DNA from: an uncultured Actinomyces sp. | Lineage (GTDB): Bacteria > Actinomycetota > Actinomycetes > Actinomycetales > Actinomycetaceae | Length of the DNA stretch: 11,777 nucleotides | Reading direction: 5' to 3' | Assembly: GCA_900556405.1 (NCBI GenBank) | Contig: USPB01000043.1 | Coordinates: 1 to 11,777 of the forward strand | Part shown: positions 6,735-11,777 of the stretch, in pieces | Layout: each line of letters opens with the position of its first letter | Numbering within the stretch: the first letter of the stretch is position 1 | The notes under the pieces: generated by a model | What the model was told of the DNA's origin: nothing | Seen by the model: only the letters and a program-made list of their open reading frames with translations | The model's database searches: none | Translations under genes and position numbers: made by a program

Positions 6735-7183
6735 TTGCCCAGTCCCTTCTCGATGGCTTCCTTGGTGGCGGCGACCGACGCGGCAGGGTCCGGGCGGTGC
6801 GCCTGCGCGCTCTTGAGGGAGCGGGCGCCGACGAGGGCGAGGATCAGGACGATCAGGAGGAGGACGCCGACGATGATGAGCGACGCCGCCCACGCGGGCA
6901 GGACGAGCGCGAGCGCGGTCTCGGCGGTGTGCAGCGTCCAGCCGAGCAGGTAGAGCGCGAAGACCGCGGCGGCCACGAGGAGGGCGACGCCCTTACCGCT
7001 CTTGGCCGCGAAGGTGCGCAGCTTCGCCTTGTTGAGCTCGATCTCGCCGCGAATGATCCCGGAGATCTGGCCGGTCACGGACGCGAAGAGGGCGCCGATG
7101 CTGGGGCGGGCCTCGCCTGCGGCCTGCGCGGTGTTGACGGGCGGCGGCGGGTACTGCCCGGGCTGGGGGGTGGGCTGAGTCAT
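6731..7183 (-). CDS. Phage holin family protein (actinobacterial Holin-X type)
   Basis: This is a 150-residue integral membrane protein. Residues 1-25 are a Pro/Gln-rich cytoplasmic-looking tail (MTQPTPQPGQYPPPP). Residues 28-62 (SIGALFASVTGQISGIIRGEIELNKAKL) form the amphipathic segment characteristic of the family. Two hydrophobic helices follow at about 64-84 and 95-119, and then a short polar tail (AQAHRPDPAASVAATKEAIEKGLGK). The family name comes from fold similarity; in chromosomes these are housekeeping membrane proteins of unknown role and this is not a sign of prophage. The ATG at 7183 is chosen because AGGAG lies 8 nt upstream; the frame is open further upstream, but only as overlap with the neighbouring gene. 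The gap to the upstream ABC-like gene is 92 nt. Confidence 0.85.
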   Translation of the reverse strand: MTQPTPQPGQYPPPPVNTAQAAGEARPSIGALFASVTGQISGIIRGEIELNKAKLRTFAAKSGKGVALLVAAAVFALYLLGWTLHTAETALALVLPAWAASLIIVGVLLLIVLILALVGARSLKSAQAHRPDPAASVAATKEAIEKGLGK

Positions 7184-7207
7184 GGGTGCTCCTGCGCGTG
7201 CGGGTGA

Positions 7208-7224
7208 GCGAGGCGGTGCCTCGC
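7208..7224 (-). other. Small perfect hairpin between the ABC-like and holin genes
   Basis: GCGAGGC (7208-7214) and GCCTCGC (7218-7224) form a 7-bp stem with a 3-nt loop in the 92-nt gap. There is no T-tract on either strand, so it is more likely an mRNA processing or stability element than a terminator. Confidence 0.35.
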
Positions 7225-7275
7225 CTGATACGCCTAGTCTCTCATGAAGGAGGTCGGCTCGCAGTGACCGGTCCG

Positions 7276-8940
7276 TTACTCCTGCGGGGCGATCGAACCG
7301 GGCAGATCGGAGAGGATTTTGCGGGCGCGCACGACCAGGTCGGAGACCTCGGGCTCGGCCATGGCCGGGTCCTCGGTGTCGACGACGGGAATGCCTCGCA
7401 GCGCGGTCTCGGTGCGGGGCTCGGGCGAGGCCTGGGGCACCTGCGTTGCCTGGCCTGCCTGGGTGGGCGCGGTCTCCACGCGGGTGGTCGCCGCGTCGAG
7501 GGCGGCCTCGGCGTGGTCGGCCGTCCCAATCGTGGGGGTTTCCTCGGGTGCGGATGCCTGCTGCGCGTTCGCGGTCTGTGCCCCGGCCTCGCCGGTGCCC
7601 AGCGGGTGCCACGCGGGGGCCGAGGAGGACCCGGTGGGGGAGATGACCTCGTCGAAGGAGGAGGGCAGCGCCGAGGGGATCGGGCCGAGGAGGGCCTTCG
7701 GATCCTCGGGGTTGGCCTCCAGGGACGCGTTGATGAGCGCGACGGAGGGGCCGGGCGCGTCGAGGGCAACGCGGCCGTTCGTCAGCAGGATCGCGCGGTC
7801 GGTGGCGGCGGCGACCTCGGGGTTCGGGGTCGCGAGGACGACCGCGCAGCCCGCGTCCGCGAGGGCGCGCAGGAGGGGGCCGAGTTCCGTGCGGGCGGCG
7901 GGGGGCAGGGTGATCGGGTCTTCGACGAGGAAGACCTCCGCGCCGGACACGATCGCGCGGGCGATGAGGGCCTTGAAGCGCTCCCACTCGGAAAGCTCGG
8001 AGGGGTGGAGCTCGACGCGCTGGGCGAGGCCCGTGATCTGCAGAGCGCCCACGAGGTTATCCCAGTCGGCGACGGAACCCGTCGCGGACAGGGGGGCCAG
8101 GATGTTCTGGCGGATCGTCAGGGACTCATCCAGCGGGGAGTCGGCGCGGATCAGCGCGACCGAGCCGATGCGGCCCGCGAGGCGCGCCGCCAGCGAGCGC
8201 GAGGGCGCGGCCACGATGCGGCCGGCCTGCGGCTCCTCGAGGCCCGCAAGGATCAGGAAAAGGGCGCGGGCGCGGCGGCCCGTCGGATCCAGGATCGCGC
8301 TCAGCGAGCGCGCTCGGAAGCCCACGTCGATGTTCGCCAGGAGGACCGCGCCCGACGCGTGATCCGTGTACGTGATGCCCAGGCCGGCGACCTGGACGCG
8401 GCCGCCGTGGCCCTTGGCCGAGAAGGAGCGGCGCGAGCGGTACCAGGGGCGAGGCTCGGCGGGCGGCAGGTGCACGGGTGCGGCGACGACGAGGTCGTTG
8501 CCGGTGTTGTTGGCTGTGGTGTTGGTGCTGGTGGCTGCGCTGTTGGCGGGCGTGAGCTCCTGGGCGGCCTGCTGGGGCGCGGCCTGCTGGGGTGCGTTGG
8601 TGGCGAACGAGGCGGGGGTTGCCTCGGCCGTGCCGGTCGGGAGGATGGGGCCGTCGGAGACGAGGATTTCCTGCGGGTCCAGTGCGCCGTCCTCGGAGAG
8701 CGTGGCCGCTGCTTCCTGCTCGGAGGGTGCGCCGACCTCGTCGAGGGCGCTGAGCGTCTCCTCGAACGACGGGGTGGACATCTCGGCGAGCGCGTCCGCC
8801 ATCGACTGGGCGGGCGTCTGCGAGGCTTGCTCGCCAGCTTGCTGGGCGGTTTGCTTGCCAGCTTGCTCGGCGGCGGCCGTCACGTCGGCCAGCTCCTGGC
8901 CATCCGAACCGTGCATGTTTTCACGCGGGTCATTCGACAT
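7276..8940 (-). CDS. ABC-ATPase-like protein with degenerate catalytic motifs and long disordered tails
   Basis: This is a 554-residue protein. Residues 1-165 are low complexity (Ala, Gln, Thr, Glu). Residues about 180-400 align by eye with an ABC nucleotide-binding domain: IDVGFRARSLSAILDPTG, LAGLEEPQAGRI, LTIRQNIL, ELSEWERFKALIARAI, AEVFLVEDP, VVLATPNPEVAAATDRAILLTNGRV. Residues 400-554 are again disordered. The catalytic positions are changed. The P-loop Lys is Ala (ILDPTGRRARAL, 216-227), the signature LSGG is LSEW (316-319), the Walker B Asp-Glu reads Glu-Asp (340-341), the Q-loop Gln is absent, and the switch His is Pro372. Thus it probably does not hydrolyse ATP and may act as a scaffold or regulator (inference). 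The ATG at 8940 follows a likely leaderless promoter. It has no membrane partner of a standard ABC transporter next to it; the two small membrane proteins downstream could be partners. Confidence 0.8.
   Translation of the reverse strand: MSNDPRENMHGSDGQELADVTAAAEQAGKQTAQQAGEQASQTPAQSMADALAEMSTPSFEETLSALDEVGAPSEQEAAATLSEDGALDPQEILVSDGPILPTGTAEATPASFATNAPQQAAPQQAAQELTPANSAATSTNTTANNTGNDLVVAAPVHLPPAEPRPWYRSRRSFSAKGHGGRVQVAGLGITYTDHASGAVLLANIDVGFRARSLSAILDPTGRRARALFLILAGLEEPQAGRIVAAPSRSLAARLAGRIGSVALIRADSPLDESLTIRQNILAPLSATGSVADWDNLVGALQITGLAQRVELHPSELSEWERFKALIARAIVSGAEVFLVEDPITLPPAARTELGPLLRALADAGCAVVLATPNPEVAAATDRAILLTNGRVALDAPGPSVALINASLEANPEDPKALLGPIPSALPSSFDEVISPTGSSSAPAWHPLGTGEAGAQTANAQQASAPEETPTIGTADHAEAALDAATTRVETAPTQAGQATQVPQASPEPRTETALRGIPVVDTEDPAMAEPEVSDLVVRARKILSDLPGSIAPQE
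8566..8595. repeat. 15-bp tandem repeat in the ABC-like gene
   Basis: Two adjacent copies of GCGGCCTGCTGGGG followed by C or T encode alternating Ala, Pro and Gln (PQQAA units) in the disordered N-terminal tail. It reflects slippage within a low-complexity coding region. Confidence 0.5.
8827..8874. repeat. 24-bp tandem repeat in the ABC-like gene
   Basis: Copies 8827-8850 and 8851-8874 match at 21 of 24 positions. Read on the minus strand they encode EQAGKQTAQQAGEQA, an 8-residue unit (A-[EQ]-Q-A-G-[KE]-Q-x) near residues 24-40 of the protein. Confidence 0.65.
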
Positions 8941-8946
8941 GCCCCC

Positions 8947-8976
8947 ATTGTTTCAGGATCGTGCCACTTGTGTCGC
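8947..8976 (-). promoter_or_regulatory. Promoter of the ABC-like gene
   Basis: On the minus strand GCGACA (8971-8976) and AACAAT (8947-8952) are spaced 18 bp apart. The -10 box ends 6 nt before the ATG, the same distance as at the RNB gene, suggesting another leaderless transcript. The -10 box matches at four of six positions. Confidence 0.35.
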
Positions 8977-9048
8977 CATGGCACGCGGGAGTGGGTGGGG
9001 TGATACGTTTGTGAGGTCCTGCGAGCGCTCGACGCGACCTTGGTCACG
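8977..9048. other. Divergent intergenic DNA upstream of the repeat relics
   Basis: No gene is supported. It holds a 6-bp inverted repeat (GTGCCA at 8961-8966, TGGCAC at 8979-8984) and a 10-bp palindrome, CGAGCGCTCG (9022-9031). A promoter for an RNA covering 9049-9120 would have to lie here; TGATAC at 9001-9006 is a possible -10 box, but no matching -35 box is seen. Confidence 0.3.
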
Positions 9049-9120
9049 GTGTTCCCCGGCAGGGGATGATCCCGTGTAGTGCATCAGGAGGACGTATTCC
9101 CCGCGAAAGCGGGGATTTTT
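9049..9120 (+). CRISPR. Two degenerate type I-E-like repeats with a 20-nt pseudo-spacer
   Basis: Copy 1 (9049-9073) reads GTGTTCCCC, GGCA, GGGGATGATCCC. It equals the common actinobacterial I-E repeat pattern with the hairpin centre shortened by 4 nt. Copy 2 (9094-9120) reads GTATTCCCCGCG, AAAGCGGGGAT, then TTTT, keeping the hairpin but losing the ATGATCCC end. The interval is only 20 nt (9074-9093), not the usual 32. A normal array is therefore absent; these are either an array remnant or a specialised crRNA-like gene. The position, 215 nt upstream of a type I cas3, supports a genuine CRISPR origin. Confidence 0.6.
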
Positions 9121-9122
9121 CT
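9098..9122 (+). terminator. Intrinsic terminator formed by the second degenerate repeat
   Basis: TCCCCGC (9098-9104) and GCGGGGA (9109-9115) form a perfect 7-bp stem with a GAAA tetraloop, followed directly by TTTTT and CTCTCT. It has all the parts of an efficient plus-strand terminator, yet no plus-strand protein gene ends upstream. It would end a short RNA that includes the first repeat and the pseudo-spacer. Confidence 0.7.
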
Positions 9123-9171
9123 CTCTGAGGGTGGGTGAATGAAATCTATCCTGCAATATTGGGAACGTGTA

Positions 9172-9200
9172 TTGTATAAGAAAAATTTTTCTGTTATGGT
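9172..9200 (+). promoter_or_regulatory. cas3 promoter, with a palindrome in its spacer
   Basis: TTGTAT (9172-9177) and TATGGT (9195-9200) are 17 bp apart, and TGT directly before the -10 box gives an extended -10. The predicted start is near 9206-9208, about 128 nt before the cas3 ATG. The spacer contains a perfect 14-bp palindrome at 9179-9192 (AGAAAAATTTTTCT), which could be an operator or simply an A/T-tract bend. The segment is much more AT-rich than the rest of the window. Confidence 0.55.
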
Positions 9201-9205
9201 TACTG

Positions 9206-9227
9206 CATCACCTCCGAGGAGGTGATG
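9206..9227 (+). promoter_or_regulatory. SD/anti-SD palindrome at the predicted start site
   Basis: CATCACCTCC (9206-9215) and GGAGGTGATG (9218-9227) are perfect inverted copies around a central GA. The right arm is a 9-base extended Shine-Dalgarno sequence (GGAGGTGAT), and the left arm repeats the 16S rRNA 3' end sequence ATCACCTCC. As RNA it would hide its own ribosome site; as DNA it could be an operator overlapping the start of transcription. A second hairpin (GACAGC 9227-9232, GCTGTC 9242-9247) follows. Confidence 0.55.
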
Positions 9228-9269
9228 ACAGCTCCGCTGGTGCTGTCGGGCTCAACATTTTCAGAGTAA
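9225..9269 (+). CDS. Possible 14-codon leader or toxin-like ORF
   Basis: ATG at 9225-9227 opens MTAPLVLSGSTFSE and ends at TAA 9267-9269. A very strong Shine-Dalgarno sequence precedes it, but GGAGG ends only 2 nt before the ATG, closer than is usual, and the site lies inside a stable hairpin. There are no runs of rare codons. It could be a leader peptide for cas3, a CreT-like mini-ORF, or chance. Confidence 0.2.
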   Translation: MTAPLVLSGSTFSE

Positions 9270-9271
9270 CC

Positions 9272-9285
9272 GCATGAGCTCATGC
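9272..9285. promoter_or_regulatory. 14-bp perfect palindrome in the cas3 leader
   Basis: GCATGAGCTCATGC is its own reverse complement. It lies 50 nt before the cas3 ATG. CATGC (9281-9285) can alternatively pair with GCATG at 9292-9296. It is a possible operator or RNA hairpin. Confidence 0.35.
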
Positions 9286-9334
9286 TAGCGCGCATGCCGT
9301 ACTCGGAGGATGGTTTCGACTCAAGGAAGAGGAA

Positions 9335-11777
9335 ATGGCCCGAAAAGACAAGCAGAGAGTTTCGCTGACGACGCCAACAACTGCGGAACCCCTAGTTTTC
9401 CCTGCCGCCCAGCCCGACCTCAGCGCTGCTGATCTCTCCGCATTGACCAGGAGCTTCTGGGCGAAGAGTGGAGACTCCGGCAGCTGGCTCTCCGTCGTCC
9501 AGCACCTGATGGATGCCGCTGACGTTGCCGGGTTCCTCTTCGACGACTACCTGAGCGAGCATCATCGCAGGCTCATGGCCTCGGTCTGGGGAGGAGATCG
9601 CGCCAAGGCACGGGCCTCTTTTGTGTTCCTCGCAGGGGTGCACGACGCGGGCAAAGTGAGTCCCCAGTTCGCATGCCAGCGCCAAGATCTGGCTCAGCTG
9701 ATCCGCAGCGAGGGGCTGGTCGTCATGCGTAAAGCCGATTATGCTGAACGTTCCTTCCTTCCCCATGGCCTCGTCAGTCAGTTCGCGCTACAGGAGGAAA
9801 TAGCTGCGGGTGGCGGTGATGGATCCCGTGCTCTCCAATGGGCGATCCTCGTCGGGGTCCACCATGGTCGATACCCGGACGCGGGTGCCGTGTACGTTGC
9901 GCGACGCCAGTACAGGACGCAGGAAGGGTCGCGCGAGGATGATCCCCGTTGGGGTCAGGCGCGCTCGGAAATTCTGCGATGGATGGCGGCGCGTAGCGGT
10001 TTCCCGCTCATTGCGCCTGGCACCGCCCTGCCCGAGCTGCCCATTGCGGTGGCCTCCGCCTATGCCTCGGCCCTCGTGATCGCGGACTGGCTCGCTTCCA
10101 ACGAGGATTACTTCCCGCTTCGGCCTCGACCGGTCGATGAGGCTGGAAAGCTGTCGATCGAGGGGTACCCCGAGCTCACCGCGGACCAGCAGCGCGATCG
10201 TGTCCGGCGCGCATGGAAGCGAGCGGCCTTCCCATCCCCTCTGCGTATTCCTGCAACTCACACCGGTGAGGCCGCAGACTTCTACCGTCACCGTTTCGGG
10301 TGGCCGGCCTCGTACCGTCCGACCGAGGCGCAGCGCGCCGCCGTCGAGATCGCAACGCGCGAGGACCCGGACCTCATGATCGTCGAGGCGCCGCCGGGGT
10401 CCGGGAAGACCGAGCTGGCCTTCGCGGCCGCAGAGGTGCTGATGCGCGCTCGGGGGCTACAGGGAGTGTTTGTCGCGCTGCCCACTCAAGCCACGACCAA
10501 CGCGATGTTCGAGCGCGTCACCGTGTGGCTCACAAGCATTCTGGGCGATGAACCGCAGAAGCTCGGCATCCAGCTCGCGCACGGGAAAAACAGCCTCAAC
10601 GAGTCCTTTGTCAAGCTCCTCGAACGCGGTAAGAGCCCCCTCGAAGTGCATGACGACGAGGAGGACCTCGGCCTTCACGCGAGCCGGTGGATGGGCCAGC
10701 GCTGGCGATCGACCCTCTCGCCGGTTGTGGTCGGCACAATCGACCAGGTGCTGCTCGCAGCCCTGAAGTCGCGTCACGTGCTGGTGCGTCACCTCGGGCT
10801 CATGGGCAAGGTCGTCGTCATCGACGAGGTGCACGCCGCCGACGAATACATGGAGACGTACCTGGAAGCCGCCCTCACATGGCTCGGTATGTACGGGATC
10901 CCCGTTGTGCTGCTGTCGGCGACCCTGCCGCCCGCGCGACGTCTCGCTCTCCTGAACTCTTATCGTCGAGGCCGTGGTTCGTCGGGCGTGAGCGCTGAGT
11001 CCGTCGATGGAATGATCGGCTATCCGGCAATTTCGACGGTGTCCGCCACGGGTGTGCGCGTCCATGAAATTGCCGGCGAGGCTGAGGTCCCCAAGCGGAT
11101 CATCCCGACCTTGCTCGGCTCTCCGCAGGAGATCGCGGAGCTTCTGGACCGCGAGCTCGCCGACGGTGGGTGCGCCGTCGTCATCCGCAATACGGTCCGC
11201 GAGGCTCAGGAAACATACGAGGCCGTGAAGTCAGTGTTCGGGCGAGAACAGGTAACGCTTCTGCACTCGCGTTTCCTGGCCGCCGAACGTGCTGCCCGCG
11301 ATTGCCGGATGCTCCAACTTTTCGGGAAAGATAGTCAGCAGCGTCCCGTCAGGCACGTCGTCGTCGCAACCCAGGTGATTGAGCAAAGCCTCGACGTCGA
11401 CTTCGACCTCATGCTCACAGACCCCGCGCCCATGGACCTCGTGCTGCAGCGTATCGGGCGGCTCCATCGGCACGAGAGAGACGGGCGGCCGAGCGGCCTG
11501 CGCGACGCCAGGTGTCTCGTGATCATCGAAGATACGACTGCCTCTCCCTGGGCGTACTCGCGCGGAACCGACTACGTGTACGCGCGCTACTCCGTCCTGC
11601 GGACCCTGGGGATTGTCGCTGATCGCGGTGAAATACTCGTCCGTGAACCGCTGGACTACGCGGAATTGACGACTCTGGCGTACGCCGATGGCGTGCCGGT
11701 CGGTCCTGCGCAGTGGCACGAGGCCCTCGATGCCGCGTTGGAAGAGCGCAACAAAGCACGCGCCCAAGCACAAGCGA
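9335..11777 (+). CDS. cas3: CRISPR-associated nuclease-helicase Cas3, type I-E-like, 3' end outside window
   Basis: Cas3 is the effector that Cascade recruits to nick, unwind and degrade target DNA. 814 codons are visible and the frame is open to the right edge. The HD nuclease comes first: H57 (VVQHLMDAADVAG), the H103-D104 pair with K107 (GVHDAGKVSPQF), H144 (FLPHG) and H176-H177 (VGVHHGRY). The superfamily 2 helicase follows: Walker A PPGSGKTE (353-360), PTQATTNAMF (383-392), DEVH (497-500), SAT (528-530), LLHSRF (642-647), TQVIEQSLDVDFD (679-691) and motif VI QRIGRLHR (705-712). No key residue appears lost. The early FWAKSGDSGSW segment is common in actinobacterial I-E Cas3. The ATG has AAGGAAGAGG just upstream. 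Codon use is less C-ending than in the purine genes, consistent with transfer. Cascade genes should lie to the right, beyond the window. Confidence 0.95.
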   Translation, partial: MARKDKQRVSLTTPTTAEPLVFPAAQPDLSAADLSALTRSFWAKSGDSGSWLSVVQHLMDAADVAGFLFDDYLSEHHRRLMASVWGGDRAKARASFVFLAGVHDAGKVSPQFACQRQDLAQLIRSEGLVVMRKADYAERSFLPHGLVSQFALQEEIAAGGGDGSRALQWAILVGVHHGRYPDAGAVYVARRQYRTQEGSREDDPRWGQARSEILRWMAARSGFPLIAPGTALPELPIAVASAYASALVIADWLASNEDYFPLRPRPVDEAGKLSIEGYPELTADQQRDRVRRAWKRAAFPSPLRIPATHTGEAADFYRHRFGWPASYRPTEAQRAAVEIATREDPDLMIVEAPPGSGKTELAFAAAEVLMRARGLQGVFVALPTQATTNAMFERVTVWLTSILGDEPQKLGIQLAHGKNSLNESFVKLLERGKSPLEVHDDEEDLGLHASRWMGQRWRSTLSPVVVGTIDQVLLAALKSRHVLVRHLGLMGKVVVIDEVHAADEYMETYLEAALTWLGMYGIPVVLLSATLPPARRLALLNSYRRGRGSSGVSAESVDGMIGYPAISTVSATGVRVHEIAGEAEVPKRIIPTLLGSPQEIAELLDRELADGGCAVVIRNTVREAQETYEAVKSVFGREQVTLLHSRFLAAERAARDCRMLQLFGKDSQQRPVRHVVVATQVIEQSLDVDFDLMLTDPAPMDLVLQRIGRLHRHERDGRPSGLRDARCLVIIEDTTASPWAYSRGTDYVYARYSVLRTLGIVADRGEILVREPLDYAELTTLAYADGVPVGPAQWHEALDAALEERNKARAQAQA

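Noticed and set aside
6731..7183. Prophage, suggested by the name 'phage holin family'
   Set aside because: No other phage genes, integrase or att sites are nearby. This family is widespread as chromosomal membrane proteins in actinobacteria.
7186..9003. 605-codon plus-strand open frame, with AAGGAGGT 7 nt before a GTG at 7264
   Set aside because: It lies antisense to the pseudo-ABC gene and its product is a Gly/Arg-rich composition typical of high-GC antisense frames. The good SD is probably coincidence because no domain is recognisable.
8977..9010. Possible third, still more degenerate repeat (GGGGTGATACG near 8997-9007)
   Set aside because: It sits about 61 nt before copy 1 in principle, but only the GGGG-TGAT core matches and there is no hairpin. 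Too weak to count.
8953..9156. 67-codon minus-strand frame across the degenerate repeats
   Set aside because: The peptide (PRFRGEYV, SPAGEH) is the usual translation of CRISPR-repeat DNA. There is no SD, and the frame crosses a terminator.
9049..9335. A functional CRISPR array
   Set aside because: There are only two imperfect repeats with a 20-nt interval, and no 61-bp periodicity anywhere in the window.

Overview
The window comes from a high-GC actinobacterium. The SCP-purF-purM-DUF3073 gene neighbourhood, the strong C/G third-position bias and the protein styles fit Actinomycetaceae (Actinomyces/Schaalia-like). The genus is an inference from style; no alignment was possible.

Left part (1-6059). 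This is a conserved housekeeping block. It holds the C-terminal end of a sterol-carrier-family protein followed by an intrinsic terminator. Next is a 464-bp gene-free stretch containing a degenerate 131-bp palindrome. Then come an RNB-domain exoribonuclease with an apparently leaderless start, purF (amidophosphoribosyltransferase, step 1 of de novo purine synthesis) and purM (AIR synthetase, step 5). purM ends at a strong terminator and faces a convergent DUF3073 gene with its own terminator.

Middle part (6294-8940). Three genes lie on the minus strand. Transcription runs from an ABC-ATPase-like protein, to a two-helix 'phage holin family'/Holin-X membrane protein, to a one-helix DUF3618 protein whose start overlaps the holin stop by 4 nt. 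The ABC-like protein has lost the key residue of every catalytic ATPase motif and is flanked by long disordered Ala/Gln/Thr-rich tails, so it is probably a pseudo-ATPase.

Right part (8941-11777). A locally AT-richer divergent region leads into cas3, an HD nuclease-helicase most like type I-E, which runs off the right edge. No functional CRISPR array is present. Just upstream of cas3 are two degenerate type I-E-like repeats enclosing a 20-nt pseudo-spacer, the second of which also forms a textbook intrinsic terminator. Next come a promoter (TTGTAT-17-TATGGT, extended -10), a 14-bp palindrome in its spacer, a 10+2+10 SD/anti-SD palindrome at the predicted start site, a possible 14-codon ORF and another 14-bp palindrome. 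Part of the pseudo-spacer resembles the -10/start-site segment (10 of 13). The layout recalls crRNA-like autoregulators of cas operons (CreR) or CRISPR-guarded toxin-antitoxin RNAs (CreTA). This is the most interesting part of the window, but the pairing evidence is short and chance matches are plausible.
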